Position numbers and translations under genes: made by a program. Below, piece after piece: positions 11,457-31,600 of a DNA stretch of 64,000 nt (the stretch's first letter is position 1; the number at the start of each line of letters is the position of its first letter). Source of the DNA: Diabrotica undecimpunctata (taxonomy: Eukaryota; Arthropoda; Insecta; Coleoptera; Chrysomelidae); the NCBI RefSeq assembly GCF_040954645.1, contig NC_092808.1, positions 114,492,049 through 114,556,048 on the forward strand, given 5' to 3'. The notes beneath the pieces are model-generated. The model made no database searches and had not been told where the DNA came from. It saw only the letters and a program-made list of their open reading frames with translations.

Positions 11457-11905
11457 CTTCTTTTTATATAGACATGACTCTGTATGTTTTTCGATGTGCC
11501 TCCAGTAAGTTGTTCCATCGTTTTCGTGGTCTTCCTACTGATCGTCTTCCTATTGGGGAACCGTCTCTTGTCGTCTTTACGACTTTATTTGTTGCCATTC
11601 GGCTTATATGATCGTTCCATTCTACTCTTCCATTTCTTACCCAGTTCTTGATGTTCTCCACCTTGCATATACGTCGTATATCTGTACTTCTAGCTCTTTC
11701 CTATAGTGTCTTACCATCAATTTTTCATCTCTGCTGTTTCTAACATCCTTTTTGTCCTCTCTGTGTCAGGTCTTGTTTCTGCTGCGTATGTCATTATTGG
11801 TCTGATAACTGTTTTGTAAATTCTGCCTTTAGTTTCTCTTCCGATATTTTTATTTCTCCATATTGTTTCGTTTAGGCTTGCGGCTCTGTTTGCTGTATTC
11901 ACTAA
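11457..11905 (-). mobile_element. LINE C-terminal fragment, minus strand
   Basis: Two adjacent frames, 11717-11902 ('[20 protein letters not shown]') and 11464-11661 ('[14 protein letters not shown]', '[13 protein letters not shown]'), match the C-terminal region common to the RTE-like LINEs. The 3' side has a TTCTTCTT run. It is 5' truncated. The same fragment is at 40958-41405. Confidence 0.75.
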
Positions 11906-12052
11906 ACATCGTCATTGAACTAGGTAATTTATATCGGATCGATATAAAATGAACGTAGAATTTGATCTCTTAATGGTTTTAAGTAGTTTCTAAATATCCT
12001 TAAATCTGTATTTTAAGTCTGTATTTTAACCTGATATTTATGCACTTTCTAG

Positions 12053-12173
12053 GTATCCCTAATTACTGAAGATGGAAGTGTGGACTGTATGAGTGATCCT
12101 GGAGAACAAGAACGTCATGTCGAAAGATTGCACTTTTGTGAAACTATAACAGCATTGAGGGTTTTACAAACAG
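12053..12173 (+). pseudogene. CMTR2 copy 1, exon 4
   Basis: 121 nt between a TTTCTAG acceptor and a GTACTT donor. It encodes 'ITEDGSVDC', where the Asp corresponds to human CMTR2 D235. The intact copy reads ITADGS, as the human protein does. Confidence 0.85.
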
Positions 12174-12409
12174 GTACTTATTCAAATCTCATATATTAAA
12201 TTTTAGTAAATAAATAATTAGATGGGGTCAATTAGACCATTTTATATCCCTGGGACAATTTTGATTTAGTGGTATTTATTGTGTATATCACTATCATAAA
12301 ATATTATGTCCATACTATGTACACTATTACTTCTCTAGCTCCCCTTACCCTTTAGATGTCGGAATGTGATTTCTGTTTATCATATATTCATTTTTTCCAT
12401 TCTCTTCTT

Positions 12410-12720
12410 CTTCTTCTTTAAGTTCCATCTTCTATCGAAGGTTGGAAATCATCATGGCTATGCGGACTCTGTTGACTGCCGCTCTAAAAAGTTCTGCACT
12501 ACTGCATTCAAACCATTCCCTTAGGTTCTTACACTCTCTTCTATTATTTACTAATTCCTTCATATTCTCTACGGTTTTCCCTCTTTTCCTTCCATATTCT
12601 TCTAGTTGGTCCAGCTTTTTTTCGTTGAATTTCCCATTTTGAAAAGAATAAAAAGAATGTATATTTTTATATCTACACCGGTTCTTAGTCCAAAATGAAT
12701 ATTTTTTGAGTTGTGCCACT
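12410..12720 (-). mobile_element. LINE C-terminal tail fragment, minus strand
   Basis: The reading '[20 protein letters not shown]' near the 3' end is the typical final stretch of the RTE-like LINEs here, followed by a CTTCTTCTTCTT (GAA)n tail at 12407-12418. It is truncated upstream. Copy 2 has it at 41909-42220. Confidence 0.7.
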
Positions 12721-12938
12721 ATTGCCGCTCATGGGCGATATATTTTTATTTCAAAGCAATTTCTTCAGACAAGTACTTGGAATCTCAATGGACTTCCATT
12801 TTTTCCCCTATAATTGCTGATATATTCATGAAAACCATAGAATCCTCAGCTCTGGAATTACATTTACTTAAATTGAACGTATGGCTTCGTAGATGCAACT
12901 TTTATCATATGGCCTAACGATCAAAATACCCTTGTGCA

Positions 12939-13107
12939 ACATAAACGTATATATTAACATAGACCGAGCAGTATGTAGAGAGAGAGAGGGAGAGAGAGTA
13001 AGAAGTTTCAATGCGCAGGAGAGAAACAGATCGAACAAACGCAAGAGATCTTGTCATCAATACGAGCGGCCGGTATGCTCGATCTATGTTAATATATACG
13101 TCTATGT
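12939..13107. mobile_element. MITE-like inverted-repeat element (copy 1)
   Basis: 32-bp terminal inverted repeats, 12939-12970 and 13076-13107, differ at two positions and share the core ACGTATATATTAACATAGA. The 105-bp interior contains a short GA-rich run and no coding potential. The same element is at 42440-42628. A target duplication could not be fixed. Confidence 0.7.
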
Positions 13108-13323
13108 TTTGGAAGCTCCCGATTTAATTTAATGGTCTAAGATTTGTTTACCTGTTTTATAATATGTGTATCTGTCATCAAAGATGTAGAAATTATAAAG
13201 CAAACAATTTTTATGCTCCATATTTTAAATATTAAATAATTATTAAATAATTAAATATTATAAATTTTAATAAAAATTTGCCTAGTAATTTTCTTGTTAC
13301 TTAATGCTTTTCTTTGTTTTCAG

Positions 13324-14261
13324 GAGGAACGTACGTTTTGAAAAATTTTACCATGTTTGAGGAAAGTACGCTCAACTTATTATTTCTTTTAAATTGTTCG
13401 TTTGACAAAGTAGCACTATTTAAACCCTGTACATCAAAAAGTGGAAACTCTGAAGTATACGTTATTTGTACCAAATATAAGGGATTTAGCGTTATTGATC
13501 ATTTGTGGAGAGGTTTATGGGGTGCTTATGAAGATATTGACATATTTAATTCAAACTCTATGTTCTTGCTAACTCAACTACCGGATAGTTTTTTAGCTGA
13601 AATATATAAATGTTCAGATTTTTTTATGAAAAAACAAGCAGATACTATATTGGATAATATTTATCATTTTGATCGCAGGATTCAAGATAATATTTTTATT
13701 ACCAAGTCATTTGTAGCTCAAGTTTATTTGGCTAGACATGAGATCAAACCCATACCAGAAAGTTCCAAAATAGTACCAAATATATGTGTTTCTGAATTAT
13801 GGAGAGTCCATTCAACTAAGAACTCAAGACACTTTTTTAATACAAATTTACCAAACGTTATACGTAATAGAAAAATTTACAATAGTTTGGATATCATTAT
13901 TGGTAAAGAGATTCAAACTGTATATAATTCCAAATTTACTGACAACGACAATCTCAGAAAAATTCAAACGATGTGTGCAAATATTAAAAATACGTCCGAT
14001 TTTTATCAATATGTTTTGAAGGTGCTGCAAAAAAGTAACATTGTTATAAACGTTAAAGAATTTGATGTTACTATATTCTCAAAATTCCAAAAAGAATTGT
14101 TTCTCAAAATATCTTCCGTTATAGGGGTCGATAAGAATTTAATACTAATTAATATTCCCTTTGTAACGCATTTTCTTGTAGGATTACTATATTTATTAAT
14201 ATTTTTTTACGATAAAGTTTATATGGGGAGAGGTGTTGTATATCTATATCAACCAAAATCT
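13324..14261 (+). pseudogene. CMTR2 copy 1, truncated exon 5
   Basis: It begins after TTTGTTTTCAG and reads GGTYVLKNFTMFEES and onward, parallel to exon 5 of the intact gene. Homology ends at AACCAAAATCT (14261); a foreign TTTCGGGTTTTTTCACATAG ends the frame at 14282. In copy 2 the exon continues to 43990. Confidence 0.88.
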
Positions 14262-14334
14262 GTTTCGGGTTTTTTCACATAGTACATAATAACGCTAAAA
14301 ATGAATTTATTCCATACATATGGACTGCATGGTA

Positions 14335-14660
14335 TATCAGATATGAAGAATACATTGGCAAATCTCAGTTTGGCTTCAAGAGTGGTTTCGGTACAAGAGA
14401 TGCGTTATTTGGCATAGAATCGGAGAGCTGACATTAGAATTAAAGGTCAGACGTTCAAAAAAGTTTCTATATGACCCAAATTAAACAGAGATGTGTGCTT
14501 TCTCCGCTTTTGTTCAATTTATATGCAGAAAAGATTTTCGGAAAAGCTGTGGAAGACAGAACATAAAGTATAATTGCCAACAGAGTAGTCATCAATAACT
14601 TAAGGTATGCTGATGACATAGTTTTGAAAGATGATTTTCAGATACTTCTATGAGTGGTAC
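14335..14660 (+). mobile_element. Degenerate LINE RT fragment
   Basis: Frame-broken plus-strand translation reads 'GKSQFGFKSGFGTRDALFGI', 'RCVLSPLLFNLYAEKIFGKA' and 'INNLRYADDIVL', the central RT motifs including the active-site YADD. It is internally deleted and close to the duplication breakpoint at 14261. Confidence 0.75.
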
Positions 14661-15002
14661 AAAGAAAACCGAATGGATAGGCATCAGCAAAAACAAAAAT
14701 ACAGCTAAGAATCAACTGATATCAGGATGAATGAAGAAACCGTAAGAAGAGTAGGGGAGAACAGGGGAATTCTGTGCAGTGGGTGAATCAGCGCAACAAA
14801 ATAACCAGTACCGTAGAGTTGGGTGACTTGAAATTGTTGGGGTGACTTGGCAGAGCAGGCAATTATTTTTGAAACTGCTGTTGCCATCTATTAGGTGCTT
14901 CCGCAAACTTTTGTTTTGAGTTTGCGAAGACTCGAACAAAGTGCGTATGGATATAATTCTAGAGGGCAATTATTCTGACGATTTTAGTGTGAGGGAAGTG
15001 GT
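14661..15002. other. No feature recognised
   Basis: Non-coding sequence next to LINE debris. I see no gene, RNA or clear repeat boundary. Confidence 0.4.
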
Positions 15003-16130
15003 CTTATGATAGACGGTCTTTAATGTCTTCTTGTGAAAGATTTTTGTTATCGCCTGTCATGACGAGATGGAGGTTTGATTGGATTTTGTTTGTTGTTTTA
15101 AAAGACTTTTGTGGGTGTTGTTTGAAATATCTGTGTCCAATAGTGATTATGTTATCACCGATGTTGTTTCTTAGATTTCTTTGGAATTCGTAGATATTTA
15201 GGGGTTGGAATGTGTTATCTGATGAATAGACTTTGAAGTGGGCTATGTTGTTGGGAAGAAGTTCGTTTGATTTTAAAATATTGTTGAGATGATTTTGTTG
15301 GCAAATGTTTAGTGGGATGTGTTCTATAAGATATTTATATGCGTTGTGTTGTCCTGTTAAGTTATTTTGTGTGTTTGTGTTGCTTGTGTGTGATGGCTGT
15401 AGGGGATGGTTCGTATCGATTGTTTGAATTGATCGTTCTGTAGATTGGGTCGTATGTCTTTCATTTTGAATGTGTTGGTTGTAAGGTTGGGGGTAAAGGT
15501 TCAGTAGGTATTGTTTCTGTCGCAGTTTTATGTTGTGTATTATGTGTAACTGTAATGTTATCGACTTCGATATGGGATGTAAGGTGTTTTTGTAGTGATG
15601 ATGTATTAATTTTAGCTCTGGTTGTAAGTGTGGCAGATTTGCTGGCAGAATTGACTGTAAGGGACTCGACCTTTGAACCGGGTAGATTTTGAGTTTTAAA
15701 TAATCGATTGAATCTGCGTTGATTGCAGAATTGTGAAGGAATGCGTTCGTTTAGGTATGTTTTTGTGATGTTTTCTGGGACTGAAGTGGGGGATGAGGTG
15801 GGTGTTTTTTGGTTGGATCTGTTTATGATGGTAAGGTATTTTTTCTCCGGTAAGAACTTTGAGTTTTGATGGGGTTTGTTGTATAAAGGGAGGCTATTTC
15901 TTACAATTTGCTCACGTAGACTGCAAAGAAATAGTTTTCGTCACCGGAATGATTAGGATGAGTGGGGTTTGGCTGCAGAATTTGGTTGAAATGTGGTTTA
16001 TCATGTATTTTGTGTCGTGTGAGTGTTTTAATCTCAGTTGTTTGAATCGGGCATCCATCTATAGTAATGGACACTCGGGACAAACGGATGAACGTATGCA
16101 TACCGACTATTATCAACTTCCTGTTTAACG
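15003..16130 (-). mobile_element. ORF1-like broken reading frame of an unidentified retroelement
   Basis: On the minus strand long frames without internal ATG run from about 15840 to 15450 and from 15420 to 15003, rich in Asn, Gln, Thr and Ser ('NHPLQPSHTSNTNTQNN', 'GDNIITIGHRYFKQHPQKSF'). The next block upstream, 15901-16116, has Cys/His pairs ('CPECP', 'LRLKHSHDTKYM') like a decayed C2H2 or gag-type zinc finger. The whole is interrupted by stops and frameshifts. It could be ORF1 of a LINE or the N-terminal finger region of an R2-like or other element; I do not recognise a definite family. Confidence 0.35.
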
Positions 16131-16348
16131 ACTGTAAATATTTGTATGGGCTCTATGTAAGTTGTTTATTTATTGTGTCATGTATTCGATGTCGTATTTT
16201 GAATGGCTTTTGGTGTTTAAATGTGTGTGTAAAATTTGTAGTCAAATGCTGACAAAAAAAAATTGTTTCATTTACTAATGTTTGTATTTTGAGAACGATT
16301 TCCGAAGTGGAAATTGAAACGTCAATAAACGTACTTTAACCTTTAATT

Positions 16349-16921
16349 GTGGCTTATTCCCATTTAAATAGTAATTACTTTAAACTTTTTGGTTTCGTTA
16401 CTAGGAATTGCAAGTATTTCTCCATTGATTCAACAAGATTAATGTATTGTTGCTTAGTTAGAACTATTTTGGAATATTGTTCAGTTATTTGGTCACCCTA
16501 TTTTCAGAACAATATTGATACCATAGAAAGAGTCCAACATACATTTTTGAGATATTGTGCCTTCCGTGTCCACACTACTATTGAACATCATGATTATTCC
16601 TGTATCGAACAACAATTATCTTTACCCTCACTCAAGAACCGTCGTGATATGTCAGGAGCTATATTTATATATAAGATCATACATGGATTTATTGATTGTC
16701 CGAACCTGTTAAGCCAGATTAACTTTAATGTTCCCCATCAAGCTCTACGTTACCACAATGTTTTGAATATTCCTTTCCACAGAACAACCTATGGTATGTT
16801 CATTGTACCATGGGTTATAATGAAACAAATGGCGCTAACTTCACCTACATCGAAAGATGCCCATTCCAAAGGTGGCTATGTGTTACTAGCGAACTATGTT
16901 CATTGTGTATATAGATACTAA
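16349..16921 (+). mobile_element. CR1/Jockey-type LINE, C-terminal fragment of pol
   Basis: A 190-residue frame with 'LVRTILEYCSVIWSPYFQNN', 'IERVQHTFLRYCAFR' and 'SLPSLKNRRDM', the conserved region after the RT domain in CR1/Jockey-like elements. The RT core is missing upstream. The frame's last 40 or so residues look frameshifted. An (AT)n run follows immediately, as expected of a 3' end in a TA-rich target. Confidence 0.8.
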
Positions 16922-16924
16922 TAT

Positions 16925-16928
<4 letters not shown>

Positions 16929-16979
<51 letters not shown>
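16929..16979. repeat. (AT)n microsatellite
   Basis: Uninterrupted AT dinucleotide run directly after the LINE fragment. Confidence 0.95.
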
Positions 16980-16983
<4 letters not shown>

Positions 16984-17501
16984 TTGTTTCTAATAGGAAT
17001 ATGTATAACCTAGAATTTTATATTATTACTACATGTTCTGTAATTATTTTATAACATAATTTTATTTAAATGTTTTTAAATATGTGTTTCTAAGTGTTTA
17101 AAAAAACGTTTTTTAAAACAATTTTTTGTTAGTTTTCGCCATTATTTGTAGGGGTCAGATGAGTTGTTTATTCCATATTATAAAAACCATGACAACTAAC
17201 CTCAATTAGTCACCCTAATGCTGCAAATAAATATTTACGAACGCTTGGTAAACTAAAATACTTCTTTGTCCTGTCTTCCGCTGCATACCCAAATAGTTGT
17301 GTTCCTTGAAAATGAGGGAAAACCACGCGTGATAAAATTTAACGAAATGCTGAATGCTGTAGAAAAAAATGCATAAATTTATTGAGAAAAAAATGCTTTA
17401 TTTGCTGAATTATAATGTACAAACTAAAATAATAAAAATAAGTACAAAATATTTAACTATCGATATCAAAAAGATATAGAATACACGAAAAAAAAATATA
17501 T

Positions 17502-17563
<62 letters not shown>

Positions 17564-18540
17564 AAGTATGCAATAAACTCCACAAAATAAATTTGTATGG
17601 ACGTATTTTATAATTTCAACTCTTTTTTGTAACCTTTTGTCTTGCTATCACTCTCTTTGAGAATTCCGGAGAGATTTTTATGCTTCTTGTTTATTTATTT
17701 GCAGAGATTATTAGTAATTCTTGTTTTCAAAATGAAAACCTCGACAAATACAATAAGTATCATATTTTTTTCAGCGTTAAAGTATACGCTTTAGCTTTTC
17801 GGGGTACTGTTGTGTAACACAAATTCATAGTGTTCTTCAAAAAAGTGTACCTTAACGAAAGTAATCACGAATAAGGCTGCAACGAAAACAATGTTACCTA
17901 GAGTTTATTTTTGATAGCACAGACTTCTACAAACCATCGATCTTTTTGTTTTTCAAACAAAGAATAAAATGCTGTTTGCAAAATTTTTTCATTACAAACG
18001 CTAAAAAAGTTATAGCGGAAAAACTTAAAAATTTTGAAATTAACAAAATGTAAGCTACTCTTATTAGTTTTATTATAAGTCTGTTATCCTTAGCGGCAAA
18101 CCTTCTATAGGTTACACTCATCTATGTAAAAAGCAGCTTTAGTAAAAATTTCAGAACGATCCGTTAAATGCGGAAAAAGTTATGTAGGGAAATGTAACTT
18201 CTATAAAATAGTGTAATTCTTTAAAATACACTCAGTAAATTCCACATTTTTTCATTGAAATTAACAATTCATCGTCTTACAAACTGTTAATTTAAAAAAA
18301 AAATAGCCCGAGGACATTCTGATATACTGGAAAACAGTATATTTATTGAAAACAATTTCGAAAAATTATTTAGAAGTCGTCTGAAAGATAATAAGTCGAG
18401 GTGTCTATGAAGTTAAAAAATATATAAAAGTTCTTCAATAACTTGATCTCTATCGCATCCAAATCGAACAGTCTTTAGCTACTGTTGCTGGCGACAAGGT
18501 AGGTTCACAAATATAATGAAAAAAAAATTTGTTACCTTGG
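16980..18540. other. AT-rich intergenic sequence, no gene seen
   Basis: No supported gene. It contains a second (AT)n run at 17502-17557. Short frames here have no recognisable domain. Confidence 0.5.
17502..17557. repeat. (AT)n microsatellite
   Basis: AT dinucleotide run following ATATATAGAT. Confidence 0.95.
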
Positions 18541-18735
18541 ATCTTGAGTACTAACAATCTCCAACGAACTCTTGAACATTTATAAGTCTTTTTTTTTCCA
18601 GTGTGAACTTTCATATCTATTTAATTGACTTTTTTGAGAAACTGCTTGACTAATTTCAAATTTATAGTCTTTCTCCAGTATGAACTTTCATATATTCTTT
18701 TAAAACAGATTTGGGAAAACTGCGTAAGACAAATA
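18541..18735 (-). pseudogene. Two decayed zinc-finger repeats downstream of the stop
   Basis: On the minus strand, beyond the stop at 18736, sequence of the same 84-bp repeat continues with stops and shifts: '[10 protein letters not shown]', 'YESSYWRK', then 'KQFLKKVN' and 'MKVHTG' can be read in alternating frames. The array was once at least two fingers longer at its C-terminus, or these units were lost from the frame by mutation. Confidence 0.7.
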
Positions 18736-27793
<9,058 letters not shown>

Positions 27794-28420
27794 AATTATT
27801 AAATTTCGAGAAAACTAAAATATTAACAATATGTTCCGAGTCTAGCCTCGAAAGAGCCAGTTTACCACACTTATACCAAATAATTCTTTGCTTATACTTA
27901 AGGTAGTTCCACTAACTTAACAAACAAAACTATGATACTACATGCATAAAAGGCTCCAAACTTATATCATTAATACTACTTCAATTATTGATTAACGTAT
28001 AATGCCTTTCATCGGATGTTGAATTTGGTTGAATGTTAACCAATGTATTTTTCAGTTTAAAATTAAAATGCTTCGCCTTTAAAATCCGATACCATGAAAC
28101 AAAAACAAGAGATGAGAGGATGGATTGAGCCGACGAGATGACAGATAATTTATAATATTTATTGGTGTTTGGCAATGTTGAAATTAACATTTACAAATGA
28201 AACATATGCAATAAGATATTTAAAAATTAATAGATTAGAATTATCAAAAAAGAAAAATTAAATCGATTATCACTGGACTCGGGCATAATAGTAAATGTGA
28301 CTTATGACATGTCTACATAATAAAAAATAAAAACAAAACAAATATGAAAATGATAGGTTAGGTACAGAACATTTAAAAACAAAATTATTTATTTAGTATA
28401 TTACATACAAATATATAACA
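27794..28420. promoter_or_regulatory. Intergenic region between divergent start codons, likely bidirectional promoter
   Basis: Only 627 bp separate the zinc-finger ATG (27793, minus) and the CMTR2 ATG (28421, plus). No coding sequence or repeat is apparent between them. Both promoters and 5' leaders must fit here unless there are upstream non-coding exons. No TATA box position can be assigned with confidence in such AT-rich DNA. Confidence 0.6.
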
Positions 28421-28681
28421 ATGAATGAATATGAAGAAGACTTTAATAAAATCTATTTTTTCAAAATACAAGATGAGTTGTCTCTTCCTCGCCAAGTATT
28501 TGAATCTCCAAAGTGGTGTATACCAGAATTACAATCAAAAAAGACTGAATTAAATATAATAAAAGGACGTCTAGGAAAGTATAAACTGAAAGTATGGTCT
28601 AAACACACCGCTCATAGAGACCGAGCTGGTTTTGTCATGAAAAAATTGGCTGAAAAAATTAAACCTGAACTTCTTACTCAA
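28421..28681 (+). CDS. CMTR2: CMTR2 exon 1
   Basis: 87 codons from the ATG to CTTACTCAA before a GTAATT donor. It reads '[20 protein letters not shown]' and 'KPELLTQ', aligning with the segment just before AWCKFHE in human CMTR2. Without the donor the frame would run 14 more codons to a stop, which is intron read-through. Confidence 0.9.
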
Positions 28682-31600
28682 GTAATTATGCACAACTTAT
28701 ACTACACAATGTCTACAAAAAAATAAAGTAACCATATCTAAAATAGCGATTCTTGATAAGTTTACAAAACAAAAGGAAGAATATACTTCATCTATTATTA
28801 CTTAAGTATATTTCTTTAAATGGTACACCCTATATATTTTTTAGTTCCGCATAATCTATTAAATTTAAAATACTCATGTTCTTAAAGCTTTATAGTTCTA
28901 ACTTTATTTATTTGTATTATTCTCTCACCACTTAGCACTTATTAAATTATGTTACGTATTGGAAAGATCTTTGATGTCAGTCTTTAGATAGAATTTTGAT
29001 CTTTTTATGTGAATCATCTCCAATATGCATTTTTTGTTGTAGTTTTGCTCTTTTTCAAAAACAAAAGAATGGCTATTTTCTAGACTCTAGAGAATCCTTG
29101 TCTAAGGCTGTTGTGTTTAATTTGTTGGTTTGTACACTATGTTTGTGTGCAACAACCCTTCTATGTAGTTATTGATGTGTTTGCCCAATATATGTTAAAT
29201 TGCAGTTTTTACAATTTATTTTATGAATCACATCCAACTGATGATCTTTATTAACATTGGGATTAAATTTTGAAAAATATTTTCCGAATGTTTTTGAAGA
29301 TTTATGTTTAAGATTAATATCATATTTTGCCAACATTTTTGACATTTGTTCAGAGAATCCATTAATGTATGGTATGGATATGTAGCATTTGTTTGATTTA
29401 GTTACCTTACTATTATTATTGCTAGGTATGGTTTAGGTTTGTTTTGGATTGGTATTGGAATTAGATTGATTTCTGATAATGCAACTTCTTTTTTTAATTA
29501 GATGTTTGTAAAATTCTGGTTAATAATTATTTGTTTCTTAGATATCTTTAACTTTTTTCAGATTTTCGGAATGATATTGTGGGCTAGATAGCTTAATTGC
29601 TCTGTCAGTTAAACTGAATACAACACTTCTTTTATGGTTTATACGTGTTGGTATTAAAATTTAGATATCTTCTAGACCAAACATCTTTCGTAAACCAGTT
29701 AATTGTTATCAGTCGGTTATTGTTGTTGTACTCTAAACTTAAATCAAGAAAAGTAATTTTGTTGTTTTTTTCTAGTTCATAAGTAAATTGAATGTTATTA
29801 TGAAAATTATTGTACATTTAAAGAGTATAATAGATTTCAAGATCTGGGATGTAGAGTAAGCAATCATCAACATATTGTTTGTAGAAATGTATGTTGTACT
29901 TGTATGTATGAGATGACTATTTGCTCTAATATATCCATTACTAAGTTTACTATTGGTGCTGAGGTAGGCATTGTGCTGATATTTTTATGTTGGAAAAACG
30001 TTGAGCTGAGGCAGAATTTTACACCTTCTAGGAATTCTTCAAGTGGAAGAGAAATATGTTACTAATAATGGGGCGAGCTGGAATTCTTTTTTTTTTTTGT
30101 AGTCCATGAAAAGATTTGTAAAATGGGCACTACAAAAAGTCATTTGCATGTAAGCTGAGTAAGTTATAGCTCTTAAAAGATAGACTATTTGATTATTTTA
30201 AGGAAAAAAGAGCATTATAATTAGCCTTATATCCACCAGAATCAAAATGAATCATTTTCCTTCTACATTAAATTTTATTTTAGTGTTCTTCATTAAATCC
30301 AGGATTTTCACTGATTTAAAATGCATTATTTTTGCATAATACTCTCATTTTTAAAATTTTATGTACAGTAAAAATAATGGAGATATCACATATTAAATTG
30401 TATGTCTTTGTGTGAACACCCCCTGTTTCGAGTGCTTAAAACCTTAATTTTTCAAAATTACTCTTAAAATTACCTTTTAAATGGCTATGTATAAATATAT
30501 CAAATCTTGAAAATGAACTGACTTATTGAAGAAAAACCAATGATATTTTAGGGAGCTAATTCTTGAGCATGAAAAATATATGTATTTTGGAGCTGTCATA
30601 TATCTTAAGTATGCATAATAGTTTTGTAGATGAATATCTCAGCACCAACAAATAACATTGAGTGCTTTGTACTGTTATTAGCATAGGGGGTATTTTCTAG
30701 GTTTAAAAGATGCAACCAAAAAAATATTTTATAAGCAAGGAACAAATATTTATTTTAATGTGTACAAAACTATTTTTAACAATGTAATCGTCTTTAGGGG
30801 CGATTTTTAGGGGTTGACGATTTTAAACTAAAGAAATATCATTTCACAAGCGAGGAATGAATTTTTAGTTATCTAAATGATCATTTCAAAAGCGATAAAT
30901 AAATTGTTAATGATTTTAATCCATAAGTTAAGCATTTTACATCGTAAAAAACGATTTTTTAACGTTATTTACGTCATAAGCGGTGGTTTCTAATTGTATG
31001 AAAATTTGTATTAAAGTACAAATTATCATTGAATATTTTTACTTTACTTAATTCAATCAGATTTTAATGAATACAACGCTTAAATACATGTTTGCCTATT
31101 TTTTTCACTTAGGGGTAGTTTTAACCCTTTAAAAACAAAACGCACACTTCACTCATATTATAACAATGCTTATATCAAAGACAAGCTTAAATCCAAATTT
31201 TCAGCTAAAGCCATGCAGTCTGACAGATCAATAAATGATATCAATGATTGTCAAATTCTAGAGATTGAACTGAGTGATGTAATAAACATTTTTTAAGTCT
31301 TAATGCAAATGAATGTAAAGGTGGAAGTTACTTAAAGAAGCAAAATGTTATATACTTTGTTTATAATATTGGCAATAGTGAATTGGAACATTTGAATAAA
31401 ATTAAAGACCTTGTTATAATTTTTGACTATTAGCTTTCTTTTATTGAGCATATAACTTTAAAAGTTTCTGAGGCACTTAAATCATGTAACTTTATTGGCA
31501 GAAATAGCCAGGATCTTATTAAAAACTGTCAAATTGCTATATTTCTCGTATGTACATTGTAAGCTAGAATATGCCTCTATAATTTGCTCCCCTTTTTATG

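Noticed and set aside
13786..14030. Small frames inside CMTR2 exon 5 copies (also 43296-43540, 43743-44069)
   Set aside because: Out-of-frame or antisense readings of the methyltransferase exon.
16285..16330. Possible hammerhead motif GAACGATTTCCGAAGTGGAAATTGAAACGTC-like
   Set aside because: A stem II-like hairpin and GAAACGTC are present, but the CUGANGA box is not, so it is at best a decayed or unrelated Penelope-like end.
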